Below the pieces are notes generated by a model. The model was not told the origin of the DNA and ran no database searches. It worked only from the letters and a program-made list of their open reading frames with translations. Source: Chitinophagaceae bacterium (GTDB taxonomy: Bacteria > Bacteroidota > Bacteroidia > Chitinophagales > Chitinophagaceae). From it: a DNA stretch of 5,117 bases. Below, piece by piece: positions 1 to 5,117 of the stretch; within the stretch, counting starts at the first letter, position 1, and the number at the start of each line of letters is the position of its first letter. The position numbers and the translations under genes were made by a program. Location: positions 1-5,117 of the forward strand of contig JALOMX010000192.1 in the NCBI GenBank assembly GCA_025455245.1. The letters are read 5' to 3'.

Positions 1-2
1 AA

Positions 3-131
3 AAGTATGAGCCGGTTATGATCGGTTTGTCCCTATTTTCTTTTCCTCCATTTTTTCAAAAAAAGGATACTGATGCAAAAGCGTTTTTTGAAAAAAGGGG
101 AACCAAACTTAAAATGATGTTCATTCCATAA
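3..131 (+). CDS. C-terminal end of an unidentified protein (5' end outside window)
   Basis: The frame starting at position 3 is open for 42 codons from the window edge to a TAA at 129-131. The residues look protein-like, with a hydrophobic stretch (around MIGLSLFSFPPFF) followed by a charged tail (KDTDAKAFFEKRGTKLK) and the end MMFIP. I do not recognise the family. The other two forward frames hit stops within the first 20 bases. A stem-loop begins 3 nt after the stop, which fits a real gene end. A stop-free run of 42 codons can arise by chance in roughly one case in ten, so this stays tentative. An internal ATG at 18 could also be a start, but a longer gene entering from the left is more likely. 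Confidence 0.45.
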   Translation, partial: KYEPVMIGLSLFSFPPFFQKKDTDAKAFFEKRGTKLKMMFIP

Positions 132-133
132 AC

Positions 134-158
134 TGATGATTTCGTGTACAAATCATCA
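134..158 (+). terminator. stem-loop just after the upstream stop codon, possible transcript end
   Basis: TGATGATTT (134-142) pairs perfectly with AAATCATCA (150-158) around a 7-nt loop, starting 3 nt after the TAA at 129-131. The stem is AT-rich and no T-run follows, so it is not a canonical intrinsic terminator. It could instead be an RNA 3'-end stabiliser or an operator for the gene at 235. Confidence 0.3.
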
Positions 159-171
159 AAATCATGGCAAT

Positions 172-183
172 AGTTACGTAACT
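172..183. promoter_or_regulatory. perfect 12-bp palindrome upstream of a promoter element, candidate operator
   Basis: AGTTACGTAACT is its own reverse complement. It ends 19 bp before the TAGATTTG element, where the -33 region would lie, so a bound dimeric regulator could affect the promoter. About one such 12-bp palindrome is expected by chance in 5 kb, so position is the only argument in its favour. Confidence 0.27.
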
Positions 184-202
184 TTAAGGAGGCTTCGGAA
201 GG

Positions 203-210
203 TAGATTTG
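203..210 (+). promoter_or_regulatory. Bacteroidota-type -7 element for the secreted protein / deacetylase operon
   Basis: TAGATTTG matches the Bacteroidota -7 consensus TAnnTTTG exactly. Transcription would start near 214-216, giving a leader of about 20 nt before the ATG at 235. No clear TTTG -33 element is visible; the palindrome at 172-183 lies there instead. This placement supports 235 rather than 136 as the translation start. Confidence 0.45.
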
Positions 211-234
211 TTAAGCTCCGGATGGATTAATGAC

Positions 235-1209
235 ATGAAAAGGACCGCAGCCTTGATTAATTGGTCTGCCATATGGCGGATGTTCTTTTCAGAGGTTCTT
301 TTTTTTGCATTATGTTTTATTGCACATGGTCAGTCCCTCAAGGTTGATTCGATTGCATACTGCCGGGCTATACAGGCGCTTGCCAATGGCGATGCTACCG
401 GAAGGTGGCCCGTAAAAGCACCTGTGCCTTTAGCGGGTGCATTATTGCCCTCGCACCGTATTGTTGCATTTTACGGTAATCTTTACAGCCATAATATGGG
501 TATTTTGGGCCAGCTGCCAGAAAAAGAGTTGCTGGAAAAGCTTCAGATTGTTTGTAAGGAATGGCAGGCAGCCGATACAACAAGGCCTGTATTGCCCGCC
601 CTTCATTATATAGCCGTAACCGCTCAGGGGAGTGGCGGTAAAGATGGTAAATACAGGCTTCGTATGCCTGATAGTGAAATTACCAAAGTGCACAACATGT
701 CGCGCAAAGCCGGGGCCGTTATGTTCCTCGATATTCAGCCGGGGCATAGCACCATGATTGCTGAAGCAAGACAGCTTGAACGGTGGCTTTTGCATCCTGA
801 TGTACATCTTGGCCTTGACCCTGAATACAGCATGAAGGGAGGCGAAGTTCCCTGCACGGCAATTGGAACAGTGGATGCCTCAGACATCAACGAAGTGGTA
901 CGGTACCTTGCTGCCCTTGTTACAGCATATAAACTTCCACCTAAAGTGCTTGTGGTGCACCGCTTTACCCGGGGCATGGTAACCAACTACAAAAACATAG
1001 TTCGGGTACCTCAGGTGCAGATTGTAATGGATATGGATGGATTTGGCAGCAAAGCCCTCAAGCTTTCTTCGTACAATGCATTCCTGTACCGCGAACCGGT
1101 GCAGTTTACGGGGTTTAAGATTTTCTATAAACAGGATTCGGCTCCTCTTTATACGCCGAAAGAGGTGCTAAAACTTAAGCCGATACCCATTTATATACAG
1201 TATCAATAA
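235..1209 (+). CDS. secreted protein of a conserved family of unknown function
   Basis: This is a 324-residue protein. MKR at the N-terminus and a hydrophobic stretch (about residues 17-30, FFSEVLFFALCFIAHGQS) form a signal peptide, so export is likely. The mature part has well-defined motifs: VAFYGN (77-82), RPVLPALHYIAVTAQ (117-131), GKDGKYRLRMPDSEI (135-149), FLDIQPGHS (164-172), LDPEYSM (194-200), GTVDASDINEV (211-221), PKVLVVHRFT (236-245), VMDMDGFG (264-271) and GFKIFYKQDS (293-302). Alternating beta-strand-like and helix-like stretches suggest an alpha/beta, perhaps TIM-barrel, fold (inference). From memory, very similar motif order occurs in uncharacterised actinobacterial secreted proteins; I could not check this. 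The start at 235 is chosen because it follows the TAGATTTG promoter element and gives a proper signal peptide; 280 is an alternative. The next gene encodes a polysaccharide deacetylase, which hints at a carbohydrate role but does not prove one. Confidence 0.8.
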   Translation: MKRTAALINWSAIWRMFFSEVLFFALCFIAHGQSLKVDSIAYCRAIQALANGDATGRWPVKAPVPLAGALLPSHRIVAFYGNLYSHNMGILGQLPEKELLEKLQIVCKEWQAADTTRPVLPALHYIAVTAQGSGGKDGKYRLRMPDSEITKVHNMSRKAGAVMFLDIQPGHSTMIAEARQLERWLLHPDVHLGLDPEYSMKGGEVPCTAIGTVDASDINEVVRYLAALVTAYKLPPKVLVVHRFTRGMVTNYKNIVRVPQVQIVMDMDGFGSKALKLSSYNAFLYREPVQFTGFKIFYKQDSAPLYTPKEVLKLKPIPIYIQYQ

Positions 1210-1215
1210 CAACCT

Positions 1216-2001
1216 GTGCATTACAGCTCAAAACGATACGGATACATTCATTTTCTGTTTGCAGTTGTTGGATGGATGATTGCTCATTCTATACTTGCTC
1301 AAAAGGTGCAGATGATCCGTGAGATACCTGTTTTATGCTACCATCAGGTAAGGCCTCATAAAGCTTCCGATGGCAAAGAAGCACGGGCTTATACCGTTAC
1401 CCCCGAACTTTTTGCAGCGCACATGCGCATGCTTCACGACAGCGGCTATCAAACGATATTGCCTGCACAACTGTATGAACACTATACCAACGGAACCCCA
1501 TTGCCGCATCGTCCGGTTGTTATAACTTTTGATGACAATACCCTGTCGCAATTTACCCATGCGTTGCCTGTGCTGAATAAGTATGGATACAAAGCCGTGT
1601 TTTTTGTGATGACCGTAGCCATTGGAAAGCCGGGCTATATGAGTGCGGCCCAATTAAAGCAATTGCATACCGAAGGGCATACGATTGGCTGCCATACCTG
1701 GGACCACCCCGATTTACGCAAGCTGCCCGCCGACCAGTGGGCAAAACAACTCGACGCCCCGTTGAAAACCCTAAGCAATATTACCGGAAAGCCTGTTGTA
1801 GACTTTGCCTATCCTTTTGGTGCCTGGAATGAAAACGTCATCCTCGCATTAAAACAAAGGGGCATTCATATGGCTTTTATACTAAGTACTGCGGGTAACA
1901 AAAATTACCCCATGCTTACCCATCGCCGGCTGATGGTAGTGCATCCATGGAGCGCCGCCAACTTATACCGTGAGATGAAAAGGTTATTTGGGGACCGGTA
2001 A
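1216..2001 (+). CDS. secreted polysaccharide deacetylase, NodB/CE4-like
   Basis: This is a 261-residue protein, predicted to remove acetyl groups from N- or O-acetylated polysaccharide outside the cytoplasmic membrane. A GTG start is used; it is the only start that keeps the full signal peptide (residues 1-28, ending SILAQ). IPVLCYHQV (37-45) is the usual opening of this family. VVITFDD (101-107) carries the paired aspartates: base and metal ligand. GCHTWDH (158-164) supplies the two metal-binding histidines, H160 and H164. FAYPFGAWN (197-205) is the substrate-groove motif, and THRRLMV (235-241) lies near the C-terminal end. The residue after TFDD is N108, where glycine is nearly universal. 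The gene starts 6 nt after the TAA of the preceding gene and in the same frame, so the two are surely co-transcribed. Substrate cannot be read from the sequence. The gene ends 46 nt from the convergent yidD, with no clear terminator between them. Confidence 0.9.
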   Translation: MHYSSKRYGYIHFLFAVVGWMIAHSILAQKVQMIREIPVLCYHQVRPHKASDGKEARAYTVTPELFAAHMRMLHDSGYQTILPAQLYEHYTNGTPLPHRPVVITFDDNTLSQFTHALPVLNKYGYKAVFFVMTVAIGKPGYMSAAQLKQLHTEGHTIGCHTWDHPDLRKLPADQWAKQLDAPLKTLSNITGKPVVDFAYPFGAWNENVILALKQRGIHMAFILSTAGNKNYPMLTHRRLMVVHPWSAANLYREMKRLFGDR

Positions 2002-2047
2002 GTAACTGATTTAAACGGTAAGCCGCGGATTATTCGGGTACCCTCCT

Positions 2048-2332
2048 TTACGGAACAGGATCATACCCATGCCCGCCCCAGGGATGGCAGCGCGAAATCC
2101 TTTTCAGCGCCAGCCAGAAGCCTTTAAAAGGTCCATACTTTTTAAACGCTTCGAGCGCATACTGACTGCAGGTGGGTGTAAACCGGCACTTGGGCCCGAG
2201 TATGGGGCTGATGATCCATTGATAGATTTTGATGAGTGCTATAAAGGGAAAGGCAAGAATGGTTTTCCATATGGCAGGCTTTACCGGTTTGGTAAGATCG
2301 GTTTCAAAGCTATCTTTACAACACTCTTTCAT
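2048..2332 (-). CDS. yidD: membrane protein insertion efficiency factor YidD
   Basis: This small 94-residue membrane-associated protein is thought to assist the YidC insertase in inner-membrane protein insertion. The family core is plain: a hydrophobic or amphipathic N-terminal segment (about 21-47), [20 protein letters not shown] (37-56), [16 protein letters not shown] (56-71) and the closing [14 protein letters not shown] (81-94). The conserved cysteines are C49, C55 and C82. It is slightly longer than the usual 70-85 residues because of an N-terminal extension of about 20 polar residues ([15 protein letters not shown]). Its ATG overlaps the rnpA stop as ATGA (2329-2332 on the - strand), so translation is probably coupled to rnpA. 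In many bacteria the order is rpmH-rnpA-yidD-yidC; here rpmH and yidC are not adjacent. Confidence 0.95.
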   Translation of the reverse strand: MKECCKDSFETDLTKPVKPAIWKTILAFPFIALIKIYQWIISPILGPKCRFTPTCSQYALEAFKKYGPFKGFWLALKRISRCHPWGGHGYDPVP

Positions 2333-2889
2333 GACCCGCCCTCCACCATTTTTCCAAGCCTTCGCAGGCAGTACTTCATTTTTTCTTCTACAAGGGAAAA
2401 GGTTGGAAGCGTTCGGTCGGTGAACACAAAGAAAACTTCCAGCGAAATATTTTTTTCTCCGGCCTTTGCCATCAGCTTTTGCTTATGCAGCCGGTAAGCC
2501 TCGCGCAGCAGTCGTTTCACCCGGTTGCGGTCAACGGCTTTTTTAAATTGCTTTTTGGAAACAGAGAAGCCCGCTTTGATGTTTGGTGTTTGTTGTTTAT
2601 GGTTTATGGTTTCGGGTTTGAAGTTTGAGGTTTGAGGTTCAAGGTTTGAAGTTTCGGGTTCCGCTTTCTGCGTTTGGGGATAAGCGGGCAATTCACCTTT
2701 TATGTTTGCCGTTTCACATTTCACTTCACTCCCCAACTCGCCAACCCTAAAATCCGAAACCTCAAACCTGTAATAACATTTCACCGGCGCTGCAAAAAAC
2801 GACTTCCCTTCCCTGAAAACAAGGTCAATCTGTTTGCGGCTTTTGAGCTTTTCAGCTTTTGGAAATGAATACGTTGGCCGATCTGACAT
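2329..2889 (-). CDS. rnpA: ribonuclease P protein component, with a large internal insertion
   Basis: This is the protein subunit of RNase P, which with the catalytic RNA removes 5' leaders from pre-tRNAs. It has 186 residues, against about 110-130 for the family. The N-terminus [23 protein letters not shown] (9-31) and the first strand APVKCYYRF (34-42) are normal. The sequence resumes at [16 protein letters not shown] (107-122) and the RNA-binding signature [13 protein letters not shown] (121-133), then ends with the usual [11 protein letters not shown] (152-162) and C-terminal helix. Between residues about 43 and 106 lies an insertion of polar, low-complexity sequence that includes four 7-residue repeats (76-103). 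The reading frame and all core motifs are intact, so the gene is probably functional. The start at 2889 is chosen because family homology begins there and a TACCTTTG element lies just upstream; ATGs at 2931 and 2967 would add unrelated residues. It overlaps yidD by 4 nt. Confidence 0.93.
   Translation of the reverse strand: MSDRPTYSFPKAEKLKSRKQIDLVFREGKSFFAAPVKCYYRFEVSDFRVGELGSEVKCETANIKGELPAYPQTQKAEPETSNLEPQTSNFKPETINHKQQTPNIKAGFSVSKKQFKKAVDRNRVKRLLREAYRLHKQKLMAKAGEKNISLEVFFVFTDRTLPTFSLVEEKMKYCLRRLGKMVEGGS
2581..2664. repeat. 12-unit heptanucleotide tandem array inside rnpA
   Basis: On the + strand the array reads as 12 consecutive 7-nt units of the type GTTTGAA, GTTTGAG, GTTTCGG, GTTTATG, with GTT kept in every unit and positions 4-7 varying. 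Unit GTTTGGG at 2672-2678 keeps the same 7-nt phase, and CTTTGAT at 2574-2580 is a decayed flanking unit. Read on the - strand in rnpA, 84 nt give exactly four heptapeptides (residues 76-103) with the pattern x-[EK]-x-[EQ]-T-x-N, for example LEPQTSN. Units are diverged, so this is not a recent clean expansion. From memory, similar heptamer arrays occur in intergenic DNA of Bacteroidota; this was not checked. Confidence 0.85.
2628..2769. repeat. inverted copies of the heptamer motif flanking the insertion centre
   Basis: AGGTTTGAGGTT (2628-2639) has a perfect 12-nt reverse complement at 2758-2769. The second copy sits in a short run of heptamer-like units in the opposite orientation (2751-2770), at the other edge of the rnpA insertion. 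Degenerate units GTTTGCC, GTTTCAC and ATTTCAC (2704-2724) lie between, out of phase with the main array. Together they suggest one element with opposed arms that could fold into a long hairpin. Confidence 0.5.
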
Positions 2890-2894
2890 CGGAA

Positions 2895-2902
2895 CAAAGG
2901 TA
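2895..2902 (-). promoter_or_regulatory. Bacteroidota-type -7 element for rnpA-yidD
   Basis: On the - strand TACCTTTG fits TAnnTTTG exactly and ends 5 nt before the rnpA ATG. With the element centred at -7, transcription would begin at about 2889-2891, at or next to the start codon, making a leaderless or nearly leaderless mRNA. No convincing -33 TTTG is seen upstream, so a chance match remains possible. Confidence 0.4.
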
Positions 2903-2932
2903 CATACTTGACTTTCACACTCCTGTTTCATA

Positions 2933-2959
2933 CCCTGAAAGCACAAAAACCATTCAGGG
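2933..2959. repeat. 7-bp inverted repeat upstream of rnpA
   Basis: CCCTGAA (2933-2939) pairs with TTCAGGG (2953-2959) across a 13-nt loop. It lies about 40-70 nt upstream of the predicted rnpA transcription start, so it could be a regulator site, but nothing else supports that. Confidence 0.22.
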
Positions 2960-3002
2960 ATATTCAAAATAAAATTTACAACGCATTAAACCTGTTCTAT
3001 AT

Positions 3003-3023
3003 AAAAAGGCTCTAACCTTTTTT
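3003..3023. terminator. terminator-like hairpin in the divergent spacer
   Basis: AAAAAGG (3003-3009) pairs with CCTTTTT (3016-3022) around a 6-nt loop, with one further T. The A-tract and T-tract flanks give the shape of a small bidirectional intrinsic terminator. The stem is only 7 bp with two G-C pairs, so it would be weak. It is odd to find it between two divergent genes, since no recognised gene ends here. Confidence 0.3.
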
Positions 3024-3080
3024 AGAAACGAAAATGTAATTGCACGGGAAAAGACACTAATTTCATTTCCAATACTTTTC

Positions 3081-4706
3081 ATGGCTTCTATTGCACCTCG
3101 AAACGGGCCTATCGGTTTTGCCAACGCAGCTCATTTGCTGCGCAGGGCAACATACAATGCATCTTCGGAAAGGATAAAAACATTTGCCGGCAAAACGGCA
3201 GCAGAAGCCCTGGTCCTTCTGTTTCAGTTTAATCCTTCCCAATTCCCTGCTCCCCGTTACAGCGGTCAGGAATACATTCCTACAAAAGCCAATCCTTCTC
3301 CGGTTTTTCAGCCAACCATACACACCAACAAAAACTGGCTGAGGCATTGGTGGCTGCATTGCGCCCTTACAGATGAAAGCATGCAGCATAAGCTCGCTTA
3401 TTTTCTGCATACCATTTTTGTGGCCGATGAAACCACGGCCATTTTTACGGTATTCGATCACCATGAACTATTGAAATGGCATGCCAAAGGAAGTTTGAAA
3501 GAGCTGGCCGTACGAATGACGCGGAACATAAACATGCTTTTTTACCTCGACAATCGTGAGAATACCCTGGTAAGCCCCAACGAGAATTATGCGCGAGAGT
3601 TTCTCGAATTATTTACCATTCAAAAAGGGCCGCAGGCAGGTCCGGGCAACTATACCACATATACCGAACAGGATGTTCAGCAGGCAGCGCGGGTATTGAC
3701 AGGAATTGATGGTAATCAGGGCACGGCCGAAACAAGGCTGAATAATGTGGACCCGGTTACGCAAATTCCACAAGGCACGCTTACCCTGAATAAGCATGAC
3801 AAAAACAATAAGACCTTCAGTGCTGCTTTTGGCAACCGAACCATTACAGGCCGGAATACCACACAGGGAATGGCGCAGGAACTGCAGGAATTGGTGGATA
3901 TGGTTTTTGAGCAACAGGCTACCGCAAAATCTTTTTCAAGGCGCATTTACCGGTTTTTTGTAAACAGGAATATTACCGATGAAATAGAGGCCGACATTAT
4001 TGGCCCCATGGCCAATACCCTGATGCAAACCGGGTACAACCTGCAGGCTGTTGTTACGCAATTACTGGTCAGTGTACATTTTTATGATGAAGATGATGCG
4101 GAAAAAGGCGATACGCTTTGGGGTGCCAAAGTGAAAGACCCTTTGGAGTATGTGCTGGGTCTTTTGAATACGTTCAGGATAACCCTGCCCGATTATGTTG
4201 CACAAAACAATACCAGCTATCAGTTTTACAACAATGCCATCATGAGCAGGCTGCTCCGGCTCGATTTGCCCATGTGGCGTCCTTTTGATGTTTCAGGATA
4301 CCCGGCACACAGCAAGCATCCGCAGTATGACCGCACGTGGATAACCCCGGTAAGCCTTGCTTCGCGTTACAACGATTTTATCATACCGCTGATAGCAGGA
4401 TTCCGTTATTCAGGCTTCTTATTTAAGTTTGATACCGTTCTCTTCGTACACCAAAGCGGGCATTTTACCGATCCGTCCAATGCGGCAACCCTGGTAAATG
4501 AGTGTTATGAACTGTTGTTTCCGGCAAAGCCGCAGGGTGGCCGTCATACTTACTTTATGGATGCACTGTTGGGTGGCCTCAGCACCATCAACTGGCGCAA
4601 CGACTGGAACAATTACCTGGCTACCAATAATAAAACAACCGTTCAGGTGGCGCTGAACAGGCTGTTCGCAGCATTGGTAAGATGCCCCGAATACCAAACC
4701 TGTTAA
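3081..4706 (+). CDS. DUF1800 family protein
   Basis: This 541-residue protein belongs to the DUF1800 family, whose biochemical role is not established. The family landmarks appear in order: AAHLLRRATYN near the N-terminus (16-26), WLRHWWLHC (86-94) and KLAYFLHTIFVAD (104-116), MLFYLDNRE (152-160) leading into the hallmark PNENYAREFLELF (166-178), YTEQDVQQAARVLTGI (194-209), NKHDKNNKTF (237-246), FSRRIYRFFV (285-294), DPLEYVLGLLNTF (around 354-366) and WRPFDVSGYP (399-408). No signal peptide is visible at the N-terminus. No strong Shine-Dalgarno sequence precedes the ATG at 3081, and no other ATG is available in frame upstream. A DUF1501 gene follows after 19 nt, the usual partner of this family, so the two are probably one operon. 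The length is within the normal range for the family. Confidence 0.92.
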   Translation: MASIAPRNGPIGFANAAHLLRRATYNASSERIKTFAGKTAAEALVLLFQFNPSQFPAPRYSGQEYIPTKANPSPVFQPTIHTNKNWLRHWWLHCALTDESMQHKLAYFLHTIFVADETTAIFTVFDHHELLKWHAKGSLKELAVRMTRNINMLFYLDNRENTLVSPNENYAREFLELFTIQKGPQAGPGNYTTYTEQDVQQAARVLTGIDGNQGTAETRLNNVDPVTQIPQGTLTLNKHDKNNKTFSAAFGNRTITGRNTTQGMAQELQELVDMVFEQQATAKSFSRRIYRFFVNRNITDEIEADIIGPMANTLMQTGYNLQAVVTQLLVSVHFYDEDDAEKGDTLWGAKVKDPLEYVLGLLNTFRITLPDYVAQNNTSYQFYNNAIMSRLLRLDLPMWRPFDVSGYPAHSKHPQYDRTWITPVSLASRYNDFIIPLIAGFRYSGFLFKFDTVLFVHQSGHFTDPSNAATLVNECYELLFPAKPQGGRHTYFMDALLGGLSTINWRNDWNNYLATNNKTTVQVALNRLFAALVRCPEYQTC

Positions 4707-4725
4707 CCATGCAAATACCGGCAAG

Positions 4726-5117
4726 ATGAACAGAGCAGCATTTTTAAAATTGAGCGGAAAATTAGGTCTTACGGCCCCGTTTTTCGTGAATGGTATTGCT
4801 GCCCGTGCCAGCCGGTGGATGGAAGGGGTTGACCTTCCTTCGGATTGCATGGACATTTCGGACAGGGTGGTGGTTATCGTAAGGCTTGGTGGCGCCAACG
4901 ACGGATTGAACACCATCATTCCGGTGAGCCAATACGATACCTATGCCACCATCAGGCCATCACTGCGCATAGCCAATACCGGCACCGGGGCTTTTATTCC
5001 TTTGGACAGTACCCTTCCCGAAAACAGGCTTTGCGGTCTGCACCCCTCGCTTACCGGTCTTAAAAGCCTGTACGATCAGGGAAAGCTTGCCATATTGCCC
5101 GGGGTTGGTTATCCCGC
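4726..5117 (+). CDS. DUF1501 family protein, N-terminal part (runs off window)
   Basis: The first 130 codons are present; the rest lies beyond the window. The family belongs to the alkaline phosphatase/sulfatase superfamily by fold, but its substrate is unknown. Visible motifs are DRVVVIVRLGGANDGLNT (46-63), the diagnostic strand and GGxNDGLN loop; IPVSQYDTY (65-73); IPLDST (91-96); GLHPSL (104-109) and GKLAILPGVGYP (119-130). The N-terminus NRAAFLKLSG (2-11), followed by a hydrophobic run ending in AARA (25-28), resembles the Tat signals typical of this family, but the second arginine of the twin pair is alanine. The ATG at 4726 is chosen because it gives this family-like N-terminus; the ATG at 4709 meets a stop after six codons. 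It follows the DUF1800 stop by 19 nt. Confidence 0.92.
   Translation, partial: MNRAAFLKLSGKLGLTAPFFVNGIAARASRWMEGVDLPSDCMDISDRVVVIVRLGGANDGLNTIIPVSQYDTYATIRPSLRIANTGTGAFIPLDSTLPENRLCGLHPSLTGLKSLYDQGKLAILPGVGYP

Noticed and set aside
51..96. Inverted repeat TTTTTTCAAAAAA / TTTTTTGAAAAAA as a terminator
   Set aside because: Both arms lie inside the open frame that ends at 131 and encode similar peptides (FFQKK and FFEKR); no T-run follows the structure.
104..111. TAAGTTTG on the - strand as a leftward promoter
   Set aside because: It lies within the 3' end of the upstream + strand frame, no -33 element is seen, and no leftward gene follows beyond an 11-codon ORF.
186..210. AAGGAGG at 186-192 as a ribosome binding site for an in-frame TTG at 208
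   Set aside because: The spacing is too long (15 nt between them), TTG is a rare start, and the TTG is part of the TAGATTTG promoter match. Strong Shine-Dalgarno sites are not typical of this phylum.
136..234. Longer start for the secreted protein at ATG 136 (33 extra residues)
   Set aside because: The ATG lies inside the stem-loop and upstream of the TAGATTTG promoter element. The extra residues would bury the signal peptide, and 235 gives a normal MKR start.
2002..2047. Intrinsic terminator between the convergent deacetylase and yidD genes
   Set aside because: Only short palindromes such as GGGTACCC (2036-2043) and a CGGTAAG direct repeat are present; no hairpin with a T-run on either strand.
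2581..2664. CRISPR array
   Set aside because: The units are 7 nt with no spacers and lie inside a coding gene.
2890..2967. Upstream starts for rnpA at 2967 or 2931
   Set aside because: The added residues do not resemble RnpA and would be translated through the TACCTTTG element; family homology starts just after the ATG at 2889.
3058..3065. TAATTTCA as a -7 element for DUF1800
   Set aside because: The last two bases do not match TAnnTTTG and the spacing to the nearest TTG (3040-3042) is too short; no promoter for this operon could be fixed.
4709..4728. ATG at 4709 as the DUF1501 start
   Set aside because: It is out of frame with the DUF1501 motifs and reaches a TGA after six codons.
4419..4919. 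166-codon - strand open frame across the DUF1800/DUF1501 junction
   Set aside because: It lies opposite two well-supported genes and has no recognisable motif; it is a shadow of their coding.

Overview
The window looks like ordinary chromosomal DNA of a member of the Bacteroidota, most likely a Chitinophagaceae-type soil or freshwater bacterium. This is an inference. It rests on TAnnTTTG-type promoter elements, weak or absent Shine-Dalgarno sequences, signal peptides ending in '-AQ', a rnpA-yidD pair without rpmH beside it, and a DUF1800-DUF1501 gene pair. No rRNA, tRNA, CRISPR array, transposase or phage gene is visible.

Layout, left to right: (1) the 3' end of a + strand gene too short to recognise (ends 131), followed by a small stem-loop. 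(2) A two-gene + strand operon (235-2001): a secreted protein of a conserved family of unknown function, then a secreted polysaccharide deacetylase (NodB/CE4-like). The two are separated by one stop codon and two codons, in the same frame. A TAGATTTG promoter element and a perfect 12-bp palindrome lie upstream. (3) A convergent - strand operon: rnpA (RNase P protein, starts 2889) followed by yidD (ends 2048), joined by a 4-nt ATGA overlap. (4) A divergent spacer of about 190 nt with a TACCTTTG element for rnpA and two hairpins. (5) A + strand pair: a complete DUF1800 gene (3081-4706) and the first 130 codons of a DUF1501 gene (4726 to the window edge).

The extracellular pair in (2) probably acts on cell-surface or environmental polysaccharide, but only the deacetylase chemistry can be inferred. 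rnpA and yidD are housekeeping genes for tRNA 5' maturation and membrane-protein insertion. The DUF1800/DUF1501 pair recurs in many bacteria without an assigned function.

The most unusual feature is in rnpA. An in-frame insertion of about 60 residues sits in the middle of the small RNase P protein and is partly built from a 7-nt tandem repeat (2581-2664, 12 units). Because 7 and 3 are coprime, the repeat is read as four copies of a 7-residue peptide. It looks like a repeat element that has invaded an essential gene without breaking the frame.
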